From a virus: a stretch of 30,850 nucleotides of DNA. A program made the translations under genes and the position numbers. Numbering within the stretch: the stretch's first letter is position 1; the number at the start of each line of letters is the position of its first letter. The notes below the pieces were generated by a model that saw only the letters and a list, made by a program, of their open reading frames with translations, was not told where the DNA came from and searched no databases. The stretch is taken from IMG/VR virus record IMGVR_UViG_3300037421_000080, positions 106,086 through 136,935 of that record; one strand, written 5' to 3'. Shown one piece after another: positions 22,105 through 28,635 of the stretch.

Positions 22105-23358
22105 ATGAAGCAGGCAATTATCACGGTAGGGATGGGGTTTGGCGACGAGGGCAAGGGAGCCACAGTGGACTACCTCTGTCGGGAGTTCAATGCAGACCTT
22201 GTAGTCCGCTACTCCGGAGGCCCTCAGTGCGGCCATAATGTAGAGCTGCCCGACGGCCGGCGGCACACCTTCTCGCAGTTCGGTTCTGGAACCCTCGTAG
22301 GTGTTCCTACCTACTGCACCAAGGAAGTGATTATTGATCCTCTGGCTCTTCGGAGAGAATCCGATTCTCTGCATGAAGTCTTTGAGATCAGGGATCCTAT
22401 GGTCTACTGGTCCGCCCACCCGAAGTGCCTGGTGAGCACCGTCTTTCATCAAGAGGTTAATCGGATCAGGGAGAGAGCGAGATGTGAGAACAAGCACGGG
22501 AGCTGTGGGCGGGGAGTAGGCGAGACCAGATCCTACAGGCTGAAACACGGCAACGATGCTCCTGTGGTGGGCGATCTGAAGAATAATTTGGTAGTTCTGG
22601 AAGACAAACTTCAACTCCTCCGTGAGCGGAGCTTGCAGGACGTGCAGGAGCTAGACCTATCGGATGCCAGCGGGAAATTGTTTGATCTTTCTGTGAAGGA
22701 AGAGGCCAGGAGGCTCTATTCGATTGGTTATTTGAACAATGACCTACCTCATTGCAAGACTGCGATCTTCGAGGGGGCGCAGGGCATCCTCCTGGACGAG
22801 TGGCGAGGCTTCCATCCCTACACCACCTGGAGTACGGTGACTCCAGAGGCAGCTTTGGATCTAGCGGCGGAGTATGGGGCAGAAGTTCTGGTGCTGGGTG
22901 TTACAAGGGCTTACATGACTCGGCATGGGGCTGGCCCATTCCCTACGGAGTGGAAGATTTCTACTTTGGAGGATAAGGGAAACCCTTATAATGAGTGGCA
23001 AGGCGACCTAAGATGTGGCTGGCTAGACTTCGCCCTGTTGGAGTACGCTCTCTCCGTCTGCAAGATTGACGGGTGGGCGGTCAATTGCCTGGATGATTTG
23101 AGGGATGTGGTCCCTTATGTCAACATGAGATATGGTGGCTACCAGCTAAAGGCACCTGCCTTGCCGTCCCTGAAAGCACAGGAGCATATGACCAGGGAAC
23201 TGAAGCATGTAAAGACTGAGCTGTTTCCTACGACTGTATCCAACATCCTTGGGCAGCTGGAGGGAATGGCCCCTGTGCTGGTGAAGTCCAATGGACCGAC
23301 TCACAAGCACCGGACAATGAGCAAGCTTCCTCCATTCAGGAGGGTGAAAAGTGCTTGA
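22105..23358 (+). CDS. Adenylosuccinate-synthetase-family enzyme (PurA/PurZ-like)
   Basis: PurA joins IMP and aspartate using GTP. Phage relatives (PurZ) use dGMP to make the precursor of 2-aminoadenine (Z) DNA. The 417-residue protein has GFGDEGKG (11-18, Asp14 kept), RYSGGPQCGHN with catalytic-type His44, FEGAQGILLD (222-231), AYMTRHGAGPFPTE (269-282) and GWLD (305-308). The canonical aspartate loop (ATTGRRRR before GWLD in E. coli PurA) is replaced by NEWQGDLR, and the base-pocket strand TWSTVTPEAA differs. Those changes favour a PurZ-type substrate, but the kept Asp14 recalls the PurZ0 class or PurA. None of the usual partners (DatZ, MazZ, DpoZ) is visible here. No SD precedes ATG 22105; TCAACAATG occurs twice (22086 and 22099). 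Confidence 0.88.
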   Translation: MKQAIITVGMGFGDEGKGATVDYLCREFNADLVVRYSGGPQCGHNVELPDGRRHTFSQFGSGTLVGVPTYCTKEVIIDPLALRRESDSLHEVFEIRDPMVYWSAHPKCLVSTVFHQEVNRIRERARCENKHGSCGRGVGETRSYRLKHGNDAPVVGDLKNNLVVLEDKLQLLRERSLQDVQELDLSDASGKLFDLSVKEEARRLYSIGYLNNDLPHCKTAIFEGAQGILLDEWRGFHPYTTWSTVTPEAALDLAAEYGAEVLVLGVTRAYMTRHGAGPFPTEWKISTLEDKGNPYNEWQGDLRCGWLDFALLEYALSVCKIDGWAVNCLDDLRDVVPYVNMRYGGYQLKAPALPSLKAQEHMTRELKHVKTELFPTTVSNILGQLEGMAPVLVKSNGPTHKHRTMSKLPPFRRVKSA

Positions 23359-23440
23359 CAGAGTTCACAAAATTGTCTGGACGCTCAGCTGGCTGGCCTC
23401 TATCAGTTTGGTGGCTCTTATCGCGTTCCATAGGAGATGA
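23351..23440 (+). CDS. 29-residue single-span membrane miniprotein
   Basis: GTG 23351 follows a perfect AGGAGG with a 7-base spacing and overlaps the end of the PurA-like gene by 8 bases. The frame (LDRVHKIVWTLSWLASISLV then ALIAFHRR) is one hydrophobic helix with basic ends. The strong SD makes translation likely. Could be a holin-like or regulatory miniprotein; function unknown. Confidence 0.65.
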   Translation: MLDRVHKIVWTLSWLASISLVALIAFHRR

Positions 23441-23444
23441 TTCT

Positions 23445-23534
23445 GTGATAACAATCGAGAAAGAAGCGCATTTCTGGGAAACGACGATCTATCTCTTGAT
23501 CGCGATCACCTTTGTACTTCTTCTTATCCAATGA
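23445..23534 (+). CDS. Second 29-residue single-span membrane miniprotein
   Basis: GTG 23445 has AGGAG 8 bases upstream, 4 bases after the stop of the previous miniprotein. It reads ITIEKEAHFWETTIYLLIAI then TFVLLLIQ: an acidic N-terminus and a C-terminal membrane helix. Same length as its neighbour but no obvious sequence similarity. Function unknown. Confidence 0.62.
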   Translation: MITIEKEAHFWETTIYLLIAITFVLLLIQ

Positions 23535-23544
23535 AAGGAACATC

Positions 23545-24138
23545 ATGGATCCCATCAAAACGATTGGTAAGCTGCTGAATGGCCCCGAAGAGCGGGACTG
23601 CATCCACATCGCGATCATGGCAGCGCAAGCTACAGAGGATTTGCGGCCTGGAGATGAGGTCGGCCTGGCCTATGGTACAACGAACCAGATCAGGTCGATG
23701 GATTCGGTGTACGACCTCCCCGCCATAGGCATCGTGGATCCCTTCTACGGCTTGAAGAAGATGGTCGGAGACAAGTGGGTGAAGCGCTGGCAGGTCGAGA
23801 AGGGCCAGTGGTGCTGGGTATTCCTCTTCCCCGGCAGTATCACGGGACTGCGCCACAACTGGACGCATCCAGCGATTGATAATGTTCAAGCCCCCAAGAA
23901 TGAATCAGAGGAGTGGCTGAGGCGGTTTGCAGACAAATGGAACTTTGACTACAGCGAGATGGTCTATGAGTCCCAGACCGAGGAGGGCTACGTCGTGGCA
24001 AGAGGCATCGACCTACACAGCCGTGACGAGCTGGCTCCGGGTGATGAGGATCTGTTCTGGAAGCACATGGAGGCGCTGACGGGCAAGAAGTTTGGCGAGG
24101 AGCATCGGCTGGAGTTTGGGTGGTCGTGTTCCTGCTGA
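23545..24138 (+). CDS. Hypothetical protein, 197 residues
   Basis: ATG 23545 with AAGGAA upstream; the longer open frame from 23512 lacks a signal. It starts MDPIKTIGKLLNGPEERDCIHIA, followed by a beta-rich segment (LRPGDEVGLAYG, IGIVDPFYG, VEKGQWCWVFLFPGSITGLRH) and a C-terminal helical part with LRRFADKWNFDYSEMV. The first half resembles a small barrel such as those of decorating or structural proteins, but I cannot name it. Ends with SCSC. Confidence 0.75.
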   Translation: MDPIKTIGKLLNGPEERDCIHIAIMAAQATEDLRPGDEVGLAYGTTNQIRSMDSVYDLPAIGIVDPFYGLKKMVGDKWVKRWQVEKGQWCWVFLFPGSITGLRHNWTHPAIDNVQAPKNESEEWLRRFADKWNFDYSEMVYESQTEEGYVVARGIDLHSRDELAPGDEDLFWKHMEALTGKKFGEEHRLEFGWSCSC

Positions 24139-24146
24139 GGCAGACG

Positions 24147-24344
24147 ATGGAAATCGAACAGGGCTGGATTGACTGGTCGAATGGGGATGAGGCGCTTATG
24201 TGGCAGGATGCTGATATGTGCCGTTGCGGCTATTGCCGTTGCGATCGTGATTGGTTGAACAGAAAGATAGCGGCCATTCAGAGAAACGCTTTCTTGGCTG
24301 GAGTTCGAGTTGGCCTTGAAGTAATGAAACCAGAAGGAGCTTAA
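24147..24344 (+). CDS. Small Cys-cluster protein
   Basis: A 65-residue protein from ATG 24147 with GAGG 7 bases upstream. It has MCRCGYCRCDRDW, four Cys within 8 residues, likely a metal site or disulfide cluster, followed by a helix (KIAAIQRNAFLAGVRVGLEV). The longer frame from 24120 overlaps the previous gene without a signal. Function unknown. Confidence 0.62.
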   Translation: MEIEQGWIDWSNGDEALMWQDADMCRCGYCRCDRDWLNRKIAAIQRNAFLAGVRVGLEVMKPEGA

Positions 24345-24345
24345 G

Positions 24346-24597
24346 GTGTTCAACTGGCTCTGGAAGAATATGGGCTATCATGTCTGTGAGGAGTTCACCA
24401 GGTGGGAGGATCACATGGAGAACTTCACGAGAAACCCAAGCATCGCCGAACATGCCTGTGGGATCGAGAAGGTTCTTTTCACGGAGGCTTGGCAAGAGAG
24501 GCGCTGCACGATCTGTGGCAAGGTCGAGCAGAAGAAACTGGAATATGCGAGAGGTCCAGGAAGCACGATCAGAAAAAGCAAGAAGGAGCAACCATGA
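24346..24597 (+). CDS. Small zinc-finger-like protein
   Basis: An 83-residue protein with GTG start 24346 and AAGGAG just upstream. A Cys/His set is spread along it (HVCEEFTRWEDH, HACG, RRCTICGKVEQ) and could bind zinc; the C-terminus is basic. Its stop is joined to the next ATG as ATGA. Confidence 0.62.
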   Translation: MFNWLWKNMGYHVCEEFTRWEDHMENFTRNPSIAEHACGIEKVLFTEAWQERRCTICGKVEQKKLEYARGPGSTIRKSKKEQP

Positions 24598-24761
24598 AAA
24601 TCAGCCCCCTTGAACTGGCGGTCCTGAGCAGGCGCCGAGATGAGCTTGTCGGTAGGGACGTGGACGGAGGCCTGAACGCCGAGGGCAGATTGGAGCTAGA
24701 GCAGCTCCAAAAGAAGCTGGATGAGATCATGGAGGAGAAGCGAAAAGAGGTGCGAAAGTGA
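24594..24761 (+). CDS. Small coiled-coil protein
   Basis: A 55-residue protein from ATG 24594 (AAGGAG upstream). It starts MKISPLELAVLSRRRDELVG and ends in a charged helix (LELEQLQKKLDEIMEEKRKE). I chose this over the longer frame from 24402, which is a shadow of the previous gene. Stop overlaps a GTG start. Confidence 0.6.
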   Translation: MKISPLELAVLSRRRDELVGRDVDGGLNAEGRLELEQLQKKLDEIMEEKRKEVRK

Positions 24762-24820
24762 AGCATCTGCTTGCTATCTCGATTCTCTACATCCTTGATA
24801 AGCAGTTGAGAGAAGGATGA
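24758..24820 (+). CDS. Possible 20-residue coupling peptide
   Basis: GTG 24758 overlaps the preceding TGA; the 20-residue frame (KHLLAISILYILDKQLREG) ends at TGA 24820 inside ATGA with the SpoVG-like start. It carries a usable GAGAAGG for the next gene. It may be a real peptide or only serve translational coupling. Confidence 0.4.
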   Translation: MKHLLAISILYILDKQLREG

Positions 24821-25203
24821 AAGTCACCGACGCACAATTTGACGTGGTGGACCAGATAGGTCCGGACCGCTCTGGTAAGCTGTTGGCCTTCTGCAAGGTG
24901 GTTCTGGATGATGTCTTGGTGCTACGAGATGTGAAGGTGATCATGGGCAAGAACCTGGCTCCCTTCCTCGCTATGCCAGCCAGGCGAATCGAGCTGCATT
25001 GTAAGGAGTGCTGGAAGCGGAACCCGGTGCTGGCTCGCTTTTGTGCCTGGTGCGGCATCGAGCTGAATCCGACGACGGAGCGAGTGATCGCCAAGGCGGA
25101 CGTGGTTCATCCGATCTGCCAACACTTTCGGCAGGAGATGGAGAGGGATGTGATTGATCGTTACTACCATCACAAGGAGAAGAGCTGTGAATCAGGAAGT
25201 TGA
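24817..25203 (+). CDS. SpoVG-like protein with inserted zinc ribbon
   Basis: SpoVG proteins are small nucleic-acid-binding regulators in bacteria. This 128-residue version begins MKVTDAQFDVVD, continues AFCKVVLDDVLVLRDVKVI with GKNLAPFLAMPARRI (about 24-58), and ends VVHPICQHFRQEMERDVIDR (97-115), the SpoVG signature MxVTDV...ASITLDxxFVVxDIRVI...FVAMPSxR...HPI. Between AMPARR and HPI, SpoVG normally has a short loop; here residues 59-92 hold CKEC (62-65) and CAWC (76-79), a four-Cys zinc ribbon. This is a domain insertion and could change nucleic-acid or partner specificity. It overlaps both neighbours. Confidence 0.85.
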   Translation: MKVTDAQFDVVDQIGPDRSGKLLAFCKVVLDDVLVLRDVKVIMGKNLAPFLAMPARRIELHCKECWKRNPVLARFCAWCGIELNPTTERVIAKADVVHPICQHFRQEMERDVIDRYYHHKEKSCESGS

Positions 25204-25360
25204 TGTGGAAATCGAGTACAAGGAAATCGTGAAGATCGCCAATAACGCAGCCAAGTGCGCTGATGGTGAGTTCAAGGGTGTGGCGTTCGAGGCAGTGTTG
25301 TGCCATCTACTCCACATAAAGGAGCACGAGTGCTGCGAGAACGAGCGTGAGTTCGAGTAA
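25187..25360 (+). CDS. Small hypothetical protein
   Basis: GTG 25187 with AAGGAG exactly 7 bases upstream, inside the end of the SpoVG-like gene. The 57 residues (NQEVDVEIEYKEIVKIANNA, then CCENEREFE) are acidic and helical with four Cys. No family recognised. Confidence 0.6.
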   Translation: MNQEVDVEIEYKEIVKIANNAAKCADGEFKGVAFEAVLCHLLHIKEHECCENEREFE

Positions 25361-25382
25361 AACTTGCATGGAGGATATTTCT

Positions 25383-25595
25383 ATGACAGACGACGAACTA
25401 GACTTCGCATTTAATCTCGGGTGCCAGTCCAGGTTGGAAGGTAAGTCCATCGCATCGAATCCCTATCTCGATAGGCTGGCTCGGAGTGCCTTCGATCATG
25501 GATGGGTTGACGTTGACCTAAACTGGAGTCGCCAGGTCAGGGGCCGCTGGCCAGTCCAGAAGCTGCCCTGTATCACTTATGGAGAAACAGCATGA
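25383..25595 (+). CDS. Ribosome-modulation-factor-like small protein
   Basis: A 70-residue protein from ATG 25383 with GGAGG about 8 bases upstream. LDFAFNLGCQSRLEGKSIAS, then NPYLDRLARSAFDHGW follows the pattern of RMF/CrpP-like proteins (A..xG..A...G....NPY......A...GW). In E. coli, RMF dimerises and silences ribosomes. Here it could affect host ribosomes or simply share the fold. Similarity is by eye and moderate. Confidence 0.6.
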   Translation: MTDDELDFAFNLGCQSRLEGKSIASNPYLDRLARSAFDHGWVDVDLNWSRQVRGRWPVQKLPCITYGETA

Positions 25596-25789
25596 GGCTC
25601 AAGAAAAGAAACTGGATGTTCTGGGTTGGTTTCCTTGCTCTGTACTTGGTTGGCCCTGTGGGATTCCCGTTCCTTGAGGTGCACATGGACTGGCCCAAGA
25701 TGTCTTCCGTTCTGGTCGGAGGCATCTGGGGTGGGTGCGTCGGAGTCGCGTGGATCCATCTGGCTACCGAATCGAAGGTGAGAGCATGA
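25592..25789 (+). CDS. Small two-span membrane protein
   Basis: A 65-residue protein from ATG 25592, overlapping the preceding TGA. Basic start (MRLKKRNW), then two hydrophobic segments (about 9-28, FWVGFLALYLVGPVGF, and about 38-58, SVLVGGIWGGCVGVAWI). Topology suits a holin-like or inner-membrane protein; function unknown. Confidence 0.62.
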   Translation: MRLKKRNWMFWVGFLALYLVGPVGFPFLEVHMDWPKMSSVLVGGIWGGCVGVAWIHLATESKVRA

Positions 25790-25950
25790 GAGACAACGAG
25801 CGCAAGATGCTGGTCGAGGCCATGGTCCCGTTCGAGGTCCTGTTCGGCCAGATTCTGCACCAGCCGTACAAGGAGATGTCCGTGGAATTCCAGAGACAGC
25901 TGGTGGAATCTGTCGCAGCGATGCGGGTGCTCCTTCTGGAGAAGAAATGA
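25786..25950 (+). CDS. Small helical protein
   Basis: A 54-residue protein from ATG 25786, overlapping the previous stop. MRDNERKMLVEAMVPFEVLF and VEFQRQLVESVAAMRVLLLE form two amphipathic helices. No recognised family. Ends overlapping the next ATG. Confidence 0.6.
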   Translation: MRDNERKMLVEAMVPFEVLFGQILHQPYKEMSVEFQRQLVESVAAMRVLLLEKK

Positions 25951-26183
25951 GAAAAAGGACTAGCACCAACCCGTGTCCCCATCTGGGCTTCGGCTGGTGC
26001 CTGAGCTGCGTGGGGGAATTACAGCAAGAGCTAGAGGAGATGGAGGCCACCTTTGACCTGCGCTGGAAGGCCGACATGCGAGCCATCAAGCGCTGGAGAA
26101 AGGAAACAGGCGAGGAACTGGTCGGGCCCGACCATGCCGATCTGTGCGTCTGGTTGCTGGAGCAGAGGAAGAAGAAATCATGA
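25947..26183 (+). CDS. Small Cys-containing protein
   Basis: A 78-residue protein from ATG 25947. NPCPHLGFGWCLSCVGEL at residues 8-25 gives a Cys/His set that could bind a metal; a Glu/Arg-rich helix follows. Stop overlaps the next ATG. Function unknown. Confidence 0.6.
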   Translation: MRKRTSTNPCPHLGFGWCLSCVGELQQELEEMEATFDLRWKADMRAIKRWRKETGEELVGPDHADLCVWLLEQRKKKS

Positions 26184-26680
26184 ACAACCTGAAAGAAGCC
26201 GTGCTTGAAATCGCTGACGAGATGGAGACCGCTGCCCAAGAAGCAGACATGAAAAGCACCCGTCTTGTAGTGACTTCTTGGGCCAAGATGCTCCGCATTG
26301 CCTGCAAGGCTGCCGGGGACGATGCTCCTGTTCCCGCAATGAACATGATGGGCAGCCCCCTGCTCACCCCCGAGGTTCAGAACCGCAACGAGATCGAGAA
26401 GGCCAAGGCCGAGTTCCGCAAGTTGAAGGCAGCTCAGGGGCCTCCTCCCGAGGACAAGATAACTGTCGAGGAGAAGTATGCTGGTCGGATGGCCGAGATT
26501 GTAGATGGGCCGGCGATGGACGGGATGGCAGTGGGCGATACAACCATGTTCCCTATAGACCCTCAGATGCCGAGCGGAGCCAAGTGCTTCGTGGAGGCTT
26601 GGGTGTACCAGCTGCGGAGGGACGGCAAACTATATTATGTGGGTGAAGCAGAGGCCAAGCCTGCTATCGTGGAAGGGTAG
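26180..26680 (+). CDS. Hypothetical protein, 166 residues
   Basis: ATG 26180 overlaps the previous stop; the longer frame from 26144 is an extension without a signal. N-terminal helix (NNLKEAVLEIADEMETAAQE), a Lys/Pro-rich middle (KLKAAQGPPPEDKITVEEKY) and a C-terminal part (MFPIDPQMPSGAKCFVEAWV). No known domain. Confidence 0.7.
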   Translation: MNNLKEAVLEIADEMETAAQEADMKSTRLVVTSWAKMLRIACKAAGDDAPVPAMNMMGSPLLTPEVQNRNEIEKAKAEFRKLKAAQGPPPEDKITVEEKYAGRMAEIVDGPAMDGMAVGDTTMFPIDPQMPSGAKCFVEAWVYQLRRDGKLYYVGEAEAKPAIVEG

Positions 26681-26682
26681 AA

Positions 26683-26874
26683 ATGAAATCACCAACGGTC
26701 CGCGTGTTTGCCTACACAAAACAGGGGTACAAGAAAGAGATCCTTCGTGTGGACACTCAGCAGGTCCGTCTGCGGGAAACCAACGTGGAGGGTAGGGTCG
26801 GCGAGCGAGGCATGTTCATCCGACCCAGCGATTTCCCGGAGATGGTGGAGTTCGAGATTCTTCTGGAGGAATAG
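26683..26874 (+). CDS. Small beta-rich hypothetical protein
   Basis: A 63-residue protein (MKSPTVRVFAYTKQGYKKEI) whose alternating hydrophobic residues (VDTQQVRLRETNVEGRV, then MVEFEILLEE) suggest a small beta barrel. It abuts the next gene with no gap. No family recognised. Confidence 0.62.
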   Translation: MKSPTVRVFAYTKQGYKKEILRVDTQQVRLRETNVEGRVGERGMFIRPSDFPEMVEFEILLEE

Positions 26875-27486
26875 ATGAAGACATTCCGCTTCCACAACGG
26901 CAAGGAATGGATCGAGCGGGACTGCGAGGAGATCCTCCGGCAGTTCGAGCAGATAGCCATCGAGATCACTTTCGAGGCGTTCGGCAGCAAGGACAACAAC
27001 ATCTATCTGGATGCGATTGGCAGGTTCAGGGAGATATTCGGGACTCCTCGATCTTGGTTCTCTGATTACTCCAGCAACAGGAAGCTCCTCTTCCCTGAGA
27101 CCGACCCGATCAAGCCGTGGCAGAATCCCCGGGACTACCCCGAGAAGATTGACTGGAGCAAGTTTCCCTGCATCCCGTTCCACTACTGGCAAGGGGAGAA
27201 TGCTCCTATCGGCGATCTTTTTGATCCAGATTGGAGGAGACTAAAAGATAAGGAAGTCCTCAGGCTGGTCGAGGACTTCTTCAACTTTTGCGGGGAGGAT
27301 ATGGATGCCATCGTGCGGCGGACCAAGGCGTCTCTCCGGCACGCTGTTGAAGTCTGCGCTGTCACCGAGGACGACATCAGGCAGATGCTGGCGATGGAGG
27401 GGCAGAAAAGCCCTTACTACTCCGGCATCCCGCTGCTGAACAAACTGCGAGAAATGATGAAGGAGAAAACCAATGACAACTCGTGA
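26875..27486 (+). CDS. Hypothetical protein, 203 residues
   Basis: ATG 26875 follows GGAGG about 6 bases upstream. It starts MKTFRFHNGKEWIERDCEEI, contains many aromatic and acidic residues, and ends in a helical segment (LLNKLREMMKEKTNDNS). It overlaps the next gene by 14 bases. I recognise no domain. Confidence 0.7.
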   Translation: MKTFRFHNGKEWIERDCEEILRQFEQIAIEITFEAFGSKDNNIYLDAIGRFREIFGTPRSWFSDYSSNRKLLFPETDPIKPWQNPRDYPEKIDWSKFPCIPFHYWQGENAPIGDLFDPDWRRLKDKEVLRLVEDFFNFCGEDMDAIVRRTKASLRHAVEVCAVTEDDIRQMLAMEGQKSPYYSGIPLLNKLREMMKEKTNDNS

Positions 27487-27853
27487 AATCTTTACACGCT
27501 TCCAGAACCTGAATATCGCTATCCTGATGGAGGATTTACGGAGGGGCCTGGTGGCTCGGGAGGAATGGATAAGCGCTCCGATGTCGGAAGACGATCTCTT
27601 GATCCTTTGTCCCATTGCTCACAGCTGTCGGAGCTTCGAGCATCTCCGCACCTGGATTGAAGGGACGACAAGCGAGATGACGGATGCGAATCCTGCGGCT
27701 TTTTTTGTCCGTGACTGGGATAACTATGACATTGGGACTCCCAAGCTGCTCTCCATCCTGGAGGAGATCTGGAAGGAGCGGATGGAGGACGCGGATGTGG
27801 TGCAGGCCGTATGCGAGGAGCCGAAGGAGGTGATGGCATGTTGGCCAAGCTGA
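27473..27853 (+). CDS. Hypothetical protein, paralogue of the gene at 15373
   Basis: A 126-residue protein starting MTTREIFTRFQNLNIAILMEDLRRG. It aligns with the protein at 15373-15867: the RFQN-N-LxEDxRR start, LCPIAHSC versus LCPVAHGF, FFVRDWDN versus FNFVTEWDK and LLSILEEIWKERMEDADVVQ versus LLYLLQSIWDERLVDAVATQ. This copy is about 40 residues shorter. No known domain; the pair is probably an old duplication. Confidence 0.7.
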   Translation: MTTREIFTRFQNLNIAILMEDLRRGLVAREEWISAPMSEDDLLILCPIAHSCRSFEHLRTWIEGTTSEMTDANPAAFFVRDWDNYDIGTPKLLSILEEIWKERMEDADVVQAVCEEPKEVMACWPS

Positions 27854-28026
27854 TGGACGATCATTTCCTGTTCGCTATCCTCTGGATGACAATTGCCTTT
27901 CTCTGGTTCTGTCCTCCCAAGGAGCCTAATCCGTGGCAGGCGGGGATGGCCCTGTTCTTCATGGCGGGGAACCTGCTGATCCTGCTCATGGGTTGGGAGA
28001 AGAAGGAAGGGACTAAAAATGGATGA
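27838..28026 (+). CDS. Small two-span membrane protein
   Basis: ATG 27838 with AAGGAGG 7 bases upstream, a near-perfect SD. The 62 residues have two hydrophobic spans (about 9-21, HFLFAILWMTIAFLWF, and about 33-50, MALFFMAGNLLILLMGW) and a basic tail. Function unknown; holin-like size and shape. Confidence 0.65.
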   Translation: MLAKLMDDHFLFAILWMTIAFLWFCPPKEPNPWQAGMALFFMAGNLLILLMGWEKKEGTKNG

Positions 28027-28576
28027 CCTATTTGAAGTAGAACAGCTAGCCGGCCAATCTCTCGTGGACCTGCTGGTCCTCACAAAGCTGGCGGAGTCCA
28101 AGAATGCTGCCCGCCGGGTGATCCAGCAGGGTGGTGTCAGGCTTAATGAGGTTGATTGGGATATGGCCGTCACTAATGTTGACTACGCCATCAATCCGGC
28201 TGATGTGGTCAATGGGGCTGTCTATCTGATGGTGGGAAAAACGAAGTCGGCATGGGTCAAGCAGGCGAAGCCGCAGGACTCCTCCCCCAAGCTACCTTGC
28301 TCCTATTGTGGTAAGCCTTTTGAGGGCCACGACGAGCTTCATCCCTATCTTGCTCCGCCTCCGGGAATTGATGTTGCAGCTCTCCGTTTGAGCAGACAAA
28401 AGGTAGCACGCAGCAACTTCCGAGCAGAGACAGCCTCCCGGTGCTTTGCCTATGCGGTGAGCAAGCGCCTCTCTGAGAACTGGCCATCGGATGTGTATCG
28501 AATAATTGCCAGGCAGGCCATTCGGGCAACAGATGTCTTCCTGCAAGAGTTGGACGAGGGAGGTGATGTGGAGTGA
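28019..28576 (+). CDS. S4-domain protein with C-terminal Cys region
   Basis: A 185-residue protein. Residues about 13-78 match the RNA-binding S4 domain at the C-terminus of tyrosyl-tRNA synthetases: LVDLLVLTKLAESKNAARRV with IQQGGVRLNEVDWDMA and VYLMVGKTKSAWV. No synthetase catalytic domain is present, so it is a stand-alone S4 protein, expected to bind structured RNA. After it comes CSYCGKPFEGHDE, a possible zinc site, and an Ala/Arg-rich helical tail. The role in the phage is unknown; RNA binding is inferred. Confidence 0.78.
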   Translation: MDDLFEVEQLAGQSLVDLLVLTKLAESKNAARRVIQQGGVRLNEVDWDMAVTNVDYAINPADVVNGAVYLMVGKTKSAWVKQAKPQDSSPKLPCSYCGKPFEGHDELHPYLAPPPGIDVAALRLSRQKVARSNFRAETASRCFAYAVSKRLSENWPSDVYRIIARQAIRATDVFLQELDEGGDVE

Positions 28577-28635
28577 AGCGTCTCAATAACTGGGATCGCA
28601 TGCCGTATGAGCCTAGAAGGCCAGCGGGGAAATGA
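28573..28635 (+). CDS. Possible 20-residue ORF before the terminator
   Basis: GTG 28573 overlaps the previous TGA and opens 20 codons (KRLNNWDRMPYEPRRPAGK), preceded by a GGAGG-like region. Its last codons are part of the terminator stem, so it may be only a by-product. Confidence 0.4.
   Translation: MKRLNNWDRMPYEPRRPAGK

Noticed and set aside
24402-24593. Upstream part of the 24402-24761 frame
   Set aside because: This part lies inside the zinc-finger-like gene at 24346; ATG 24594 with AAGGAG is the sensible start.
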